From Clostridium sp. (lineage in GTDB: Bacteria > Bacillota > Clostridia > Clostridiales > Clostridiaceae), in NCBI GenBank assembly GCA_029851835.1, contig JARKVD010000034.1:1-64000 (forward strand): a stretch of DNA of 64,000 bases. Direction: 5' to 3'. Below, in pieces: positions 8,903 to 18,455 of the stretch (position 1 is its first letter; every line of letters begins with the position of its first letter). A program made the translations under genes and the position numbers. Under the pieces are notes generated by a model. The model did no database searches and was not told the origin of the DNA. It saw only the letters and a program-made list of their open reading frames with translations.

Positions 8903-10003
8903 ATGAAAGTATTTAATGTAGCGGTGATTGGATGTGGAAGAATTTCATATAAAGGAATAGAAGCTATAGTAAATAACAAAGAATGCTTAAGATTGGCTGC
9001 AACCTGTGATCCAGTTGAAGATAAGGCTGTTGCTAAGAAGAATGAATATCTGGAAAAGATTAATAGAGAGGATAAAGTAAATGTTTATAAAGATTATAAG
9101 GAGATGCTTGAGAAAGAGGACATTGATATGGCTTATATAGCTACAGAAAGCGGTTATCATCCTGAAATTTCAATAAACTGTATGAATAAAGGAATTAATG
9201 TCATTGTTGAAAAGCCAATGGCCTTATCAACAAAAGAAGCAGAAGAAATGATAGCTTCTGCTAAAAAAAATGGAGTTAAGCTTTGTGTAGCTCACCAAAA
9301 TAGATTTAATAAAGCAGTTCAAAAATTAAGAAAAGAAATTGAAGCAGAAAGTTTTGGAAAGCTTGTAAATGGAACAGCAAGAATACTCTGGAACAGAAAT
9401 ATGGGGTACTATGAACAGGCTCCTTGGAGAGGAACCTATGATTTAGATGGAGGAACTTTAATGAATCAATGTATCCACAATATAGATCTATTACAGTGGA
9501 TGATGAATTCAGAAGTTGATACTGTATATGCGCAATGTGGAACCTTTCTTAGAAAAATTGAAGGTGAAGATTTTGGTGCCATAATTGTGAGATTTAAAAA
9601 TGGAGCCATTGGGATAATTGAAGGAAGTGCTTGTGTTTATCCAAAGAACTTAGAGGAAACCTTAAGCATTTTTGGTGAGAAAGCTACAATTTGTATTGGT
9701 GGAATAGCTGTTAATAAAATTGAAACTTGGAGAGTTGAAGGTTCAGAAGAAAGTGAAGAAGCGATTTTAGCAGCTCAGGATGAGGATCCAGCTAATGTAT
9801 ATGGTTCTGGACATACATTGCTTTTCAAGGATGTAGTAGAGGCCATAGTGAGTAATAGAGAGCCTTTAATAAGTGGAGAAGAGGGCATAAAACCACTTGA
9901 GATCATTCTTGCAGCATACAAATCATCTGTTACAGGAATGCCCGTTAAATTCCCAATGGGAGACTTTTCAACTATGGATATGAAGGAGCTAATGAATAAA
10001 TAA
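8903..10003 (+). CDS. Gfo/Idh/MocA oxidoreductase (WbpB-like 3-dehydrogenase candidate)
   Basis: An NAD(P)-dependent sugar oxidoreductase. The Rossmann start VAVIGCGRISYKG is at residues 6-18, the family EKP motif appears as NVIVEKPMALS near residue 104, and the downstream segment GGTLMNQCIHNIDLLQWMM carries the conserved His/Asp pair used in catalysis. At 366 residues it has normal length. In the WbpA-WbpB-WbpE pathway such an enzyme oxidises C3 of UDP-GlcNAc uronic acid before transamination, and both partner genes lie directly upstream. AGGAGG lies about 7 nt before the ATG. The specific substrate is inferred from context. Confidence 0.83.
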   Translation: MKVFNVAVIGCGRISYKGIEAIVNNKECLRLAATCDPVEDKAVAKKNEYLEKINREDKVNVYKDYKEMLEKEDIDMAYIATESGYHPEISINCMNKGINVIVEKPMALSTKEAEEMIASAKKNGVKLCVAHQNRFNKAVQKLRKEIEAESFGKLVNGTARILWNRNMGYYEQAPWRGTYDLDGGTLMNQCIHNIDLLQWMMNSEVDTVYAQCGTFLRKIEGEDFGAIIVRFKNGAIGIIEGSACVYPKNLEETLSIFGEKATICIGGIAVNKIETWRVEGSEESEEAILAAQDEDPANVYGSGHTLLFKDVVEAIVSNREPLISGEEGIKPLEIILAAYKSSVTGMPVKFPMGDFSTMDMKELMNK

Positions 10004-10019
10004 GTGAGGTATCTACAGG

Positions 10020-11312
10020 GTGGGATATAAGAAAAATATAGCCAGTAACTTTATTACACAAATAATCACATCGGCTTTAGCTTTTATGGTAAGTATTATA
10101 GTTTCAAGAGTGCTGGGGCCAGAAGGTAAAGGTGTTGTAGCATACTTTCTATTGTTTTTTACAACAATAGGACAGTATGGTCATTTTGGCATAACCTATG
10201 CAACTCCGTATTTTAGTAAAAAAACAGAATATGATGGTGAAGAAGTTTTTAATAATAATTTTTCATATACAATAACTATGTGCATTATTACATCTTCAAT
10301 TATTTTGTTAGGAAGATATTTTGAATTAATATTTACTGAGTATAATTACTTAATGATTTTTCTTGGGATTTTTACTTTAACTTTTACAATGATTATGGAG
10401 TTCTTATCTACTTTTTATATTGCTAATGAAAGAATTATTGAAGTTAATAGAATTAATTTAACATCTAATTTATTAAAGCTGTTTGCCATGTTTATTTTAT
10501 GGATTACATCTACATTAAACATATACACATACTTATTGGTTTTAGTTTTTCCGTTGATATTTAACACCATATCTTTAAGAAGAGATTTAAAAATTAGCTT
10601 TAAGTTTGCTTTAAATAAAATTTTATTAAAAAAAGAGTTTAAATTTGGATTAACCATATATTTAGCAACACTATTTATTTTCATGAATTATAAAATAGAT
10701 CAATTTTTTATAAAGTTTATCCTTGGAGAAGGGCAATTGGGGGTTTATTCAGTTGCTGTTTCTTTAGCTGAATTATTATTTCTAATTCCAGGAAGTGTTG
10801 CAGGAGCTATTTTAGGAAGATTATATAACATGAGTAATGATAGTCCGGAAGAGAGGAGGAGGCTTACAAGTGGAACTATAAAAGTAACCTTTTATGTTAC
10901 CTTTATTTTAATGGTAGCAAGTATCATTTGCACTTCTCTTATACCTTTAATTTATGGAAAAGCATATTCTGGAGCTATATTACCAACTATAATTTTATTT
11001 TTAGGTATTTTATTTGCATCTATAGGTAAAATTTCTGCATCCTATTTCCAAAGCTCAGGTGAGCCTAAAATTCATTTATACATAACCTTTTTAGTATTTT
11101 TGGTTAACATAATTTTGAATTGGACATTAATACCTTTAGTTGGAATAGCAGGGGCAGCTATTGCTTCTAGTGTGTCATATACAGTTTATGGTATAGCCTA
11201 TGTGGTTATATTTATAAGAAAAGAGAAATTTACATTCGAAGGATTATTTTTATTTAATAAGGAGGAGAGAATCCTCTTAAGTTCAATGATAAAGAAGCTT
11301 TTAAGGAGATAA
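10020..11312 (+). CDS. Polysaccharide flippase, Wzx/MOP superfamily
   Basis: An integral membrane protein that would flip the lipid-linked repeat unit across the cytoplasmic membrane. It shows about twelve hydrophobic segments over 430 residues, beginning with FITQIITSALAFMVSIIVSR typical of Wzx proteins, and a second-half repeat (SIGKISASYFQSSGEPKIHL, then hydrophobic helices). The start codon is GTG with GTGAGG about 10 nt upstream, and the preceding gene ends 17 nt earlier. It is followed after 10 nt by the LRR gene, so the genes are co-transcribed. Sequence cannot tell which repeat unit it carries. Confidence 0.85.
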   Translation: MGYKKNIASNFITQIITSALAFMVSIIVSRVLGPEGKGVVAYFLLFFTTIGQYGHFGITYATPYFSKKTEYDGEEVFNNNFSYTITMCIITSSIILLGRYFELIFTEYNYLMIFLGIFTLTFTMIMEFLSTFYIANERIIEVNRINLTSNLLKLFAMFILWITSTLNIYTYLLVLVFPLIFNTISLRRDLKISFKFALNKILLKKEFKFGLTIYLATLFIFMNYKIDQFFIKFILGEGQLGVYSVAVSLAELLFLIPGSVAGAILGRLYNMSNDSPEERRRLTSGTIKVTFYVTFILMVASIICTSLIPLIYGKAYSGAILPTIILFLGILFASIGKISASYFQSSGEPKIHLYITFLVFLVNIILNWTLIPLVGIAGAAIASSVSYTVYGIAYVVIFIRKEKFTFEGLFLFNKEERILLSSMIKKLLRR

Positions 11313-11322
11313 TGGAGGCGTT

Positions 11323-12420
11323 ATGGAAAAACGTTGGAATTCACTTAAAGATAAAGGGCTTGGAAATTTAAGTATAATTGCAGTAATAGCTTTTATAGTA
11401 GTTATGATAGGAGGATTTATTACCTTTAGGATGCAGAATAATAAAAATGAAGAAAAATATAAAGGTGCTGAGGTTATCGAGTTTAAGGATGATTCATTTG
11501 AAAAGGCCATAAGAAAGGAAATCAATAAGACTAGGGGGAGAATTTATGATGTAGATGTTGAAAATTTAACATCGTTAAATGTATCTAATAAGGGTATTAA
11601 ATACATTGAAGGAATAGAATATTTCCATTCTCTTACTAGCTTAAATTTATCGGGGAACGAGATTAAAGATTTAAATTATATAAGCAATTTATCTTACTTA
11701 AAGGAATTGTATTTAAGTGACGTACAACTTATAGATGCTAGTGTAGTTGGTTCACTAACTAATCTTACATACTTAGATTTGTCTCAAAATAACATTAATG
11801 ATATTTCATTTATAACAAATCTTAAAGGACTTACTTTTTTAGATCTAACAAAGAATAATATAAGTAATATTAAGCCTTTAATAGGCTTAAAAAATTTGAA
11901 CTTATTAAGTGTTAACAATAACAGAATCAACACTGTTGAAGATATTATACAGATTATTAGTTTAGTGACATTAGATATTTCCAATAACAGCATAATTGAT
12001 TTGACGGGCATTGAAAAACTAAGCAATTTAATTGAATTAAAAGCTAACAATAACGGTATCAATACTATAAGTTCTTTAGCTGCAATGAAGAATTTAAGAG
12101 TACTTGAATTATCACATAATAATATAACAAGTTTAAATTTTCTTAAGGATAATTCAGACCTTCAGAGTTTGAATATATCCTATAACGATATTGATAGTCT
12201 GGATATATTAAGTAATCATCATGGTTTAGAAAAAATCAGTTTAAGATTTACAAAGGTTAGAGATATATCAATGTTAGCCACTTTAAATGGCCTGAATGAA
12301 CTTTACTTAGATGATGACATAGATAGAGAGCCTATAAGAAGTATGAAGAATAGATTCAAAAATGCAGACAGAGTAACAAAAGAGTTTTTTGTTAATGCCT
12401 TATATAATGACAATCAGTAA
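11323..12420 (+). CDS. Membrane-anchored leucine-rich-repeat protein
   Basis: A single hydrophobic segment at residues 16-35 (LSIIAVIAFIVVMIGGFITF) anchors a protein whose remainder would lie outside the membrane. From about residue 80 to 330 there are roughly eleven 22-residue internalin-type LRR units with pattern LxxLxLxxNxIxxIxxL, for example LTYLDLSQNNINDISFITNL. A linker with DSFEKAIRKEINKTRG precedes the repeats, as in clostridial LRR proteins. There is no LPXTG sorting motif and no GW or SLH module, so anchoring is by the N-terminal helix. It is tightly placed between flippase and polymerase. The function is not known; binding to the polysaccharide or its machinery is a guess from position. 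Confidence 0.85.
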   Translation: MEKRWNSLKDKGLGNLSIIAVIAFIVVMIGGFITFRMQNNKNEEKYKGAEVIEFKDDSFEKAIRKEINKTRGRIYDVDVENLTSLNVSNKGIKYIEGIEYFHSLTSLNLSGNEIKDLNYISNLSYLKELYLSDVQLIDASVVGSLTNLTYLDLSQNNINDISFITNLKGLTFLDLTKNNISNIKPLIGLKNLNLLSVNNNRINTVEDIIQIISLVTLDISNNSIIDLTGIEKLSNLIELKANNNGINTISSLAAMKNLRVLELSHNNITSLNFLKDNSDLQSLNISYNDIDSLDILSNHHGLEKISLRFTKVRDISMLATLNGLNELYLDDDIDREPIRSMKNRFKNADRVTKEFFVNALYNDNQ

Positions 12421-12434
12421 AGGATGAAAGGCTT

Positions 12435-13796
12435 ATGATTTTAAAAATATTAATAGTTGCTTTAGGCTTGACTTTTAGTACATATTTTTTTAGAAAAGCT
12501 GCAGGGACCCTAAATGTTAGAAAGCTTAATTTAATATCATATACATATTACTTATTTATATTACAAACCTATATTGGAACAAGTTTAGTGTTTTTAGGGG
12601 ATAGGGGGCACTATACCCTAAAATATGTTATTCATGAGACTTCAATTGATAAAACTTTTTATTATGTGTTACTTACAGCCATATTATTCCCTTTAGTAAT
12701 CATCCTCGTATATAAAATTCTTAAAGTGGATATGAATAGTATATATAGCAATTATTTAGCTAGAGAAACTGATATTGATAATGAAAGAGCAGTATTTTAT
12801 ATCATTTTATTTATTGCCATAGTGTGTATGACTTTGATGATATTACTATTCATTAAGATAGGCTATGTTCCGTTACTTAAGATTTTCTTTGCTGAAAGTG
12901 GATTTAACTTTAAAACAGAAAGAATAAAGATAGCACAGGTTTCAATAATAAACCAATATGTAAGAAATATATTGGTGCTTTCATTAATTCCAGTTTTATC
13001 ATTTATTGCATTTACATATGCATATAAAACAAAAAAAATGAGATGGATCATATTATTTGGAGCTTTATTTATATCAGCTATATGCACAAAGACATACAAT
13101 TTTGCTAAAACTCCAGTTGTTTTTTATTTATTTACTCTGGTTATAGTTTATATAATACTCAACAATGGAATCAAAAGACTGTACTTTTATGGTATATTAG
13201 CCTTTTTGGGCATGATGATTTTTCTATTATATAGAGTAATGGGAGTTAAAGTGGAATTGTCATTATATAATGGGCCAATAGGAAGAACTTTATTTACTCA
13301 GGCAGGTACATTGATATATCATTTCGATTTTTTCCCAATTTCATTTCCATTCTTAATGGGAAGAAGCTTTTCAAGTTCAATTTTAGGAGTTTTAGGCTCT
13401 AATATGACTAGTGTAAGATCAGCTAAAATTATTATGTCATACTATGGCTCTAGAAGTGTATACGAAGGTATTGCAGGAGTAATGAATTCTTTATTTATAG
13501 GCGAAGCTTATGCTAATTTTGGAGCAATAGGGGTCATGATAAGTATAACTTATGTAGCTCTATTGTTTGGAATAATATTGTGGTTGTTTACTACAAAGTT
13601 CAAGAAATCAGCTTTAAATGTAGCGCTATTGGGAGTTTTAACAAGCGAACTTGCTAATACAACCCAGGGAGGTTTCTTTGATTTTGTATATAATGCAAAT
13701 ATGATTGTTATTGTAATTATGTGTATTTTTGTAAACTATGCGAGTAAACACTTAGGAGATATGATTCCTGATAGAACATATAGATCTAAGTATTAA
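12435..13796 (+). CDS. Oligosaccharide repeat-unit polymerase, Wzy-like
   Basis: A 453-residue polytopic membrane protein with about ten to twelve hydrophobic segments and a long extracytoplasmic loop region (about residues 260-350) containing GRSFSSSILG and GSRSVYEGIAG. This topology and the position next to Wzx fit a Wzy polymerase, which joins lipid-linked repeat units at the outer membrane face. Wzy proteins share little sequence, so the call rests on topology and context. The start has AAGGATGAAAGG upstream, and the gene is spaced 14 nt from the LRR gene and 17 nt from the next glycosyltransferase. Confidence 0.75.
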   Translation: MILKILIVALGLTFSTYFFRKAAGTLNVRKLNLISYTYYLFILQTYIGTSLVFLGDRGHYTLKYVIHETSIDKTFYYVLLTAILFPLVIILVYKILKVDMNSIYSNYLARETDIDNERAVFYIILFIAIVCMTLMILLFIKIGYVPLLKIFFAESGFNFKTERIKIAQVSIINQYVRNILVLSLIPVLSFIAFTYAYKTKKMRWIILFGALFISAICTKTYNFAKTPVVFYLFTLVIVYIILNNGIKRLYFYGILAFLGMMIFLLYRVMGVKVELSLYNGPIGRTLFTQAGTLIYHFDFFPISFPFLMGRSFSSSILGVLGSNMTSVRSAKIIMSYYGSRSVYEGIAGVMNSLFIGEAYANFGAIGVMISITYVALLFGIILWLFTTKFKKSALNVALLGVLTSELANTTQGGFFDFVYNANMIVIVIMCIFVNYASKHLGDMIPDRTYRSKY

Positions 13797-13813
13797 AAAG
13801 AAAGGTAATGTTG

Positions 13814-14917
13814 ATGAAAAGATGTATTGTATATTTTCCATTTAAGGTTAATGAAAATCATCCCAGTGCATCTAATATAAGGCCTTTAAGAATTATTGAG
13901 GGCTTCAAAGACTTAGGGTATGAAGTGGATGTAATTAAAGGATATGGTGCTGCGAGAAAAGATAGTATAAAAGCATTGAGGGCTAGAATTAATTCAGGTG
14001 AAAAATATGAATTTGTGTATATGGAAAGTTCAACGGAACCTACACTCTTAACAGAGGCTAATCATATTCCAACACATCCCTTTTTAGATTTTGAATTTCT
14101 TAGATTTTGTAAGAAAAAAGGTATCAAAATTGGACTTTTTTATAGAGATATTCATTGGAGGTTTGATCAATATAAAAATACAGTATCACTACCAAAGAGA
14201 TTAGTAGCATACATCTTTTATTACTATGATCTACTAAAGTACAAAAATAGCATAGATGTTTTATTCCTACCTTCTTTAAAAATGAAAAAATATATACCTG
14301 TAGAATTAAGGAAGCCTATAATAGAGCTGCCATCTGGATGTGAATATATATGGCATACATCTAAGAAGAAAATAAGTGATGGAAAATTATCTATCTTGTA
14401 CGTAGGAGGGCTTAGTAAAGAGCTTTATAATATTGAAGGTTTAGTTAAAGCAGTTTATGAGGATGAAAATTATACCTTGGACATATGTTGCAGAGAAGGA
14501 GAATGGAAGGCTAGCGAATATTATTATGGAAAGTATTTGAATGAAAGAATTAAATTTATACATAAAAGTGGAGATGAATTAGACGAAATTGCCATGTCAA
14601 AAGATTTATTTTCATTGGTGGTTGAGCCAACAACATATTGGGAGTTTGCCATGCCAATGAAGTTATTTTCTTACATAGCTTATGGTAAGCCTATAATTGG
14701 AGTATATGACACGGCTTGTGGAGAATTCATTGAAAAAAATAATTTAGGCTATATCACTAAATATAAGGAAGCTGATATTAAAGAAACATTAAAATATATA
14801 AGTGAAAACTATCAAAAAGATTATGAAGCTAAAACAAAAGCTATAGCTAAGGCTTTTGAAGAGAATACCTGGAAGTTTAGGGCACAGACTGTAGCAGAAA
14901 GCCTATTAAAAATATAA
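13814..14917 (+). CDS. Glycosyltransferase, GT-B fold
   Basis: A cytoplasmic or membrane-associated glycosyltransferase adding one sugar of the repeat unit. The N-terminus KRCIVYFPFKVNENHPSASNIRPLRI resembles GT4/GT1-like donors with the acceptor-side Rossmann fold. The C-terminal half has ILYVGGLSKE, and VVEPTTYWEFAMPMKLFSYIAYGKPIIG in place of the usual E-x7-E nucleotide-sugar motif. An upstream in-frame ATG at 13808 sits only 2 nt from the AAAGG signal, so the ATG at 13814 is preferred. The gene is co-directional and closely spaced with its neighbours. The donor sugar is unknown. Confidence 0.8.
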   Translation: MKRCIVYFPFKVNENHPSASNIRPLRIIEGFKDLGYEVDVIKGYGAARKDSIKALRARINSGEKYEFVYMESSTEPTLLTEANHIPTHPFLDFEFLRFCKKKGIKIGLFYRDIHWRFDQYKNTVSLPKRLVAYIFYYYDLLKYKNSIDVLFLPSLKMKKYIPVELRKPIIELPSGCEYIWHTSKKKISDGKLSILYVGGLSKELYNIEGLVKAVYEDENYTLDICCREGEWKASEYYYGKYLNERIKFIHKSGDELDEIAMSKDLFSLVVEPTTYWEFAMPMKLFSYIAYGKPIIGVYDTACGEFIEKNNLGYITKYKEADIKETLKYISENYQKDYEAKTKAIAKAFEENTWKFRAQTVAESLLKI

Positions 14918-14935
14918 AGTCACAAAGGAGAAAAT

Positions 14936-16015
14936 ATGAGAATTTGTTATTTATCTGATGCAAATAGTATACATACAAAAAAGTGGTGTGATTTTTTTAA
15001 AAGTAAGGGATATGAAATTCATGTTATTTCATTGAATGATGGATGTATTCCTGGAGTAACAGTACATAGTTTAAATATGAACTTAGATAAGGTTAGGGAA
15101 AATAGATATTTCAATAAATTAAAATACCTTACGCTTAGAGGAAGAGTTAAGGAGCTAGTAGATGAAATTAAACCAGACATACTCCATGCACACTATGCTT
15201 CCAGTTATGGATTTTTAGGTGGAGCAACCGGTTTTCACCCATATATAATTTCTGTTTGGGGAAGTGATATATATGACTTTCCAAAGAAAAATTTATTGTT
15301 TAAAAAGTTTATTGAATGGAATTTAGCTAAGGCTGATGTGGTTTTATCAACAAGCAGAGCAATGGCTGAAGAAACTAAGAAGTATACTGACAAAAATATT
15401 GAAATTACACCTTTTGGTGTAGATATTAGCTTATTTAAACCAGAGAATAATAAGTATGAAACTAAAGATGCCATTATTATAGGAACTATAAAAGCACTTG
15501 AAAAACAATATGGAATAGAGTACTTAATAAGAGCTTTTAGTAAATTGGCTGAAAAGTATAAAAATATATATTTAGAATTAGGTGGAGTAGGTTCACAGAA
15601 ACAGGAACTAGAAAACTTATGTATAGAATTAGGTGTAAAGGAAAGAGTTAAATTCTTAGGTTTTATTTCATTAGAAGAAGTAGTTAAAGCTTTCAATAGA
15701 TTTGATATTGCTGTTTTTCCATCAATATTTGAAAGCTTTGGGGTTGCAGCAGTAGAAGCTCAAGCCTGTGGAACTCCAGTAATAGTATCTAATACAGGCG
15801 GATTGCAGGAGGCTACATGTCCAGGTCGAAGTAGCATTTTAGTGGATAAGGCAGATGTGGGTCAGTTAAAAGCTGCTTTAGAACAACTTATCACAGATGA
15901 AAAATTGAGAATAGGTATGGGTAGATTTGGAAGAGTGTATGTTGAGGAAAATTATAATATCAAAGAGAATTTTGATAAAGTAGATAGACTCTATAAAAGA
16001 ATTACCATGATATAG
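14936..16015 (+). CDS. Glycosyltransferase family 4
   Basis: A retaining GT-B glycosyltransferase. The N-terminal domain has DILHAHYASSYGFLG and SVWGSDIYDFP; the C-terminal domain has GTIKALEKQYGIEYLIRAF and the donor-binding motif FESFGVAAVEAQACGTPVI with the paired glutamates. A length of 359 residues is usual for GT4. The start has AAAGGAGAAAAT before the ATG. It lies 18 nt after the previous glycosyltransferase and 13 nt before the epimerase, consistent with one operon. It presumably adds one residue of the repeat unit; donor and linkage cannot be deduced. Confidence 0.87.
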   Translation: MRICYLSDANSIHTKKWCDFFKSKGYEIHVISLNDGCIPGVTVHSLNMNLDKVRENRYFNKLKYLTLRGRVKELVDEIKPDILHAHYASSYGFLGGATGFHPYIISVWGSDIYDFPKKNLLFKKFIEWNLAKADVVLSTSRAMAEETKKYTDKNIEITPFGVDISLFKPENNKYETKDAIIIGTIKALEKQYGIEYLIRAFSKLAEKYKNIYLELGGVGSQKQELENLCIELGVKERVKFLGFISLEEVVKAFNRFDIAVFPSIFESFGVAAVEAQACGTPVIVSNTGGLQEATCPGRSSILVDKADVGQLKAALEQLITDEKLRIGMGRFGRVYVEENYNIKENFDKVDRLYKRITMI

Positions 16016-16028
16016 GGATGTGTAAGTA

Positions 16029-17132
16029 ATGAAAATAATAACAGTTATTGGAGCAAGGCCTCAATTCATAAAGGCAGCAGCTGTTTCAAATAAGTTGAGG
16101 GAAAAAAATGAAGAAGTTTTAATACATACAGGGCAGCATTACGATGAAAATATGTCTAAAATTTTCTTTGATGAGCTTGATATTCCATATCCAGATTATA
16201 ATCTTTCCGTTGGTTCTGGCGGTCATGGTAAACAGACTGGAGAGATGCTTATAAAGCTTGAAGAGATATATGACAAGGAAAGACCAGATATGGTTCTAGT
16301 TTACGGAGACACTAATTCAACTTTGGCAGGAGCACTTGTTGCAAGCAAAATGCTGATACCTGTTGTTCATATAGAAGCAGGGCTTAGAAGCTTTAATAAG
16401 ATTATGCCAGAGGAGCAAAATAGAATTATTACAGACCATTTATCGTCACTGCTTTTTGCTCCAACAGAAACAGCTGTTAGAAACTTGAAAAATGAAGGAA
16501 TCATAAAAAATGTATATAAGGTTGGAGATGTAATGTTTGATGCGGTGCTTCATTTTGGGAAAGTTGCCAAAAGAAAGAGTGAAATAATTCAGCACCTTAA
16601 TATTGAAAATGAAGCCTTCGTTTTAGCTACTATTCATAGGGCAGAGAATACAAATAATATAAATCGATTAAGAAATATAATCGAAGCTTTAAATGATTCG
16701 GGAAAAACAGTTGTTCTTCCATTACATCCAAGAACAAAAAAATATATTCAGGATTACGGGTTAAGCTTTCACAATAACATTAAGGTAATCAACCCAATAG
16801 GGTACTTAGATATGCTTTCTTTAGAGAAAAACTGTATAAAAATTGTCACTGACAGTGGTGGTGTTCAAAAGGAAGCCTTTTTTATGCATAAGCCATGCAT
16901 AACTATGAGAGAAGAAACAGAGTGGGTTGAAACTGTAGAAAATGATTGGAACAGAATAGTCGGAACAGATAAAGAGAAAATTTTAGATGAAATAACTAAT
17001 TTTCAACCCAGGATGCCACAAAAAGATATTTTTGGAGATGGTAAGTCCTCAGAAAAAATTTGTGACATAATCGAAAGTAGGGTCAAAGGAAACTCCTTCT
17101 CATCTTCATTCGAAGGAGTACTCGAAGAGTAA
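16029..17132 (+). CDS. UDP-GlcNAc 2-epimerase family protein (WecB/WbpI-like)
   Basis: A non-hydrolysing 2-epimerase that interconverts UDP-GlcNAc and UDP-ManNAc or the corresponding diamino-uronic acids. Visible family motifs are VIGARPQFIKAA at residues 5-16, LIHTGQHYDENMS, LVYGDTNST, HIEAGLRSF and MPEEQNRIITDH, then TDSGGVQKEAFF near the C-terminus. In WbpA-B-E pathways the last enzyme is a homologue (WbpI), so either substrate is possible. The last roughly 15 residues (GNSFSSSFEGVLEE and neighbours) and the stop codon are encoded by a copy of the dispersed two-hairpin element that starts at 17087, so the natural C-terminus appears to have been replaced or extended. Confidence 0.87.
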   Translation: MKIITVIGARPQFIKAAAVSNKLREKNEEVLIHTGQHYDENMSKIFFDELDIPYPDYNLSVGSGGHGKQTGEMLIKLEEIYDKERPDMVLVYGDTNSTLAGALVASKMLIPVVHIEAGLRSFNKIMPEEQNRIITDHLSSLLFAPTETAVRNLKNEGIIKNVYKVGDVMFDAVLHFGKVAKRKSEIIQHLNIENEAFVLATIHRAENTNNINRLRNIIEALNDSGKTVVLPLHPRTKKYIQDYGLSFHNNIKVINPIGYLDMLSLEKNCIKIVTDSGGVQKEAFFMHKPCITMREETEWVETVENDWNRIVGTDKEKILDEITNFQPRMPQKDIFGDGKSSEKICDIIESRVKGNSFSSSFEGVLEE

Positions 17133-17210
17133 GTTCGAGCAAACCAAATCATAGATTTGGCTTTCACTTAGCTTCACATTAACCAAATCAAAAATTTGGA
17201 TGTTCATTTA
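17087..17210 (+). repeat. Dispersed hairpin element, copy 2 (two 3' units), overlapping the end of the epimerase gene
   Basis: The 5' hairpin pairs ACTCCTTC (17092-17099) with GAAGGAGT (17112-17119). The first 3' unit (17130-17170) has TAAGT/ACTTA, a TC/TC internal loop, GAG/CTT and CCAAATC/GATTTGG around loop ATA. A second 3' unit (about 17169-17210) has ACAT/ATGT and CCAAAT/ATTTGG. The element ends at the GGGAGG that serves the next gene. Confidence 0.8.
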
Positions 17211-17222
17211 TGGGAGGTAACC

Positions 17223-18443
17223 ATGAAGATTTTATTTTTAACCCAATACTGTCCTCCAGAGGTTGGAGCGCCTCAAAATAGGATATTTGAATTTGCTAAG
17301 CAGTTAAAGAAATTTGGTCATGAAGTTACTATCTTGACTGCTATGCCTAATTATCCTAGGGGAGAGATATTTGATGAGTATAAAGGGAAAAAAATAGTTA
17401 ATGAAAAGTTTGAAGGAATAAATATTATTAGAACTGGCATATATGCAACTAAAAGTAAGGATTTCACAAAACGACTACGAAATTATTTGTCTTTTACTTG
17501 GACTAGTGTAGCTCAAGGTACAAGACACATAGGAAGACAAGACTTCATTATTACTGAATCCCCACCTTTATTTTTAGGATGGTCTGGATATGTATTAGCT
17601 AAGCTTAAAAAAGCTAAATTTATTTTTAATGTATCTGATTTATGGCCAGAGTCAGCAGTAAAGCTAGATGTTCTTCATAACGAGGCACTAATAAAAGCAT
17701 CTACTTGGCTAGAGGAATTCTGCTATAAAAAATCAGCGGCAGTTACCTGTCAGACTCAAGGTATTGTGGACAACATTCTTAAGCGAGGATTTGATAGAAG
17801 AAAAGTGCACCTTATAACTAATGGAGTTGATACTGAGTTCTTTAAAAAGGATAATCGTTCTAATAAATATAGGGAAAGTATTGGTATCAAGAATAAATTT
17901 GCAGTGGTTTATGCAGGAATCCATGGTTTAGCACAGGGTTTAGAGGTAGTAATAAATGCAGCAGAAATTTTAAGGAAAGAAAAAGATATTCAGTTTGTAT
18001 TTATTGGAGAAGGACCTGAAAAGCCTATGCTGCAGGAAATGGTGAAAGAAAATAAGCTTGAAAATGTAATCTTTTTACCAATGCAGGGTAAAAAAGATAT
18101 GCCTAAAATAATAGCATCTATGGATGCTACAGTGGTGCCTTTGAAAAAATTAGATTTATTTAAAGGGGCTCTGCCATCTAAGATGTTTGAGGCATTGTCT
18201 TCCGAACTGCCAATTGTTCTAGCTGTAGAGGGAGAAGCAGAAGAGTTAATCAATAATGCAAAGGCAGGAATTGTAGTAGAGCCTGAAAATGAAAAGGCTA
18301 TAGCAAGAGCAGTTTTAAAGCTATATGAAGATAAAAGCTTAAGAGAAGAGCTGGGTAGAAACGGAAGAGCTTATGTAATGGAACATTTCTCTAGAGAAGC
18401 AATAACTCGTAGATTAGAAAAAATTCTATTGGATTTAAAGTAG
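17223..18443 (+). CDS. Glycosyltransferase family 4, WcaI/WbuB-like
   Basis: A GT-B enzyme of 406 residues whose N-terminus MKILFLTQYCPPEVGAP, with MPNYPRGEIFDEYKGK and FNVSDLWPESAV further on, is typical of the WbuB/WcaI branch. That branch often transfers amino sugars such as N-acetylfucosamine in O-antigen or colanic acid synthesis. The C-terminal donor site has GEGPEKPMLQE and LPSKMFEALSSELPIVLAVEGEAEELI. The ATG at 17223 has GGGAGG 6 nt upstream; an in-frame ATG at 17196 lies inside the repeat element and is rejected. The element separates it from the epimerase gene, so its translation may be set by that hairpin. Confidence 0.86.
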   Translation: MKILFLTQYCPPEVGAPQNRIFEFAKQLKKFGHEVTILTAMPNYPRGEIFDEYKGKKIVNEKFEGINIIRTGIYATKSKDFTKRLRNYLSFTWTSVAQGTRHIGRQDFIITESPPLFLGWSGYVLAKLKKAKFIFNVSDLWPESAVKLDVLHNEALIKASTWLEEFCYKKSAAVTCQTQGIVDNILKRGFDRRKVHLITNGVDTEFFKKDNRSNKYRESIGIKNKFAVVYAGIHGLAQGLEVVINAAEILRKEKDIQFVFIGEGPEKPMLQEMVKENKLENVIFLPMQGKKDMPKIIASMDATVVPLKKLDLFKGALPSKMFEALSSELPIVLAVEGEAEELINNAKAGIVVEPENEKAIARAVLKLYEDKSLREELGRNGRAYVMEHFSREAITRRLEKILLDLK

Positions 18444-18455
18444 GGAGTGAAGGAT

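Noticed and set aside
15235-15696. 153-codon minus-strand ORF inside the GT4 gene
   Set aside because: It lies wholly opposite a well-supported glycosyltransferase with intact motifs; no ribosome site or family match.
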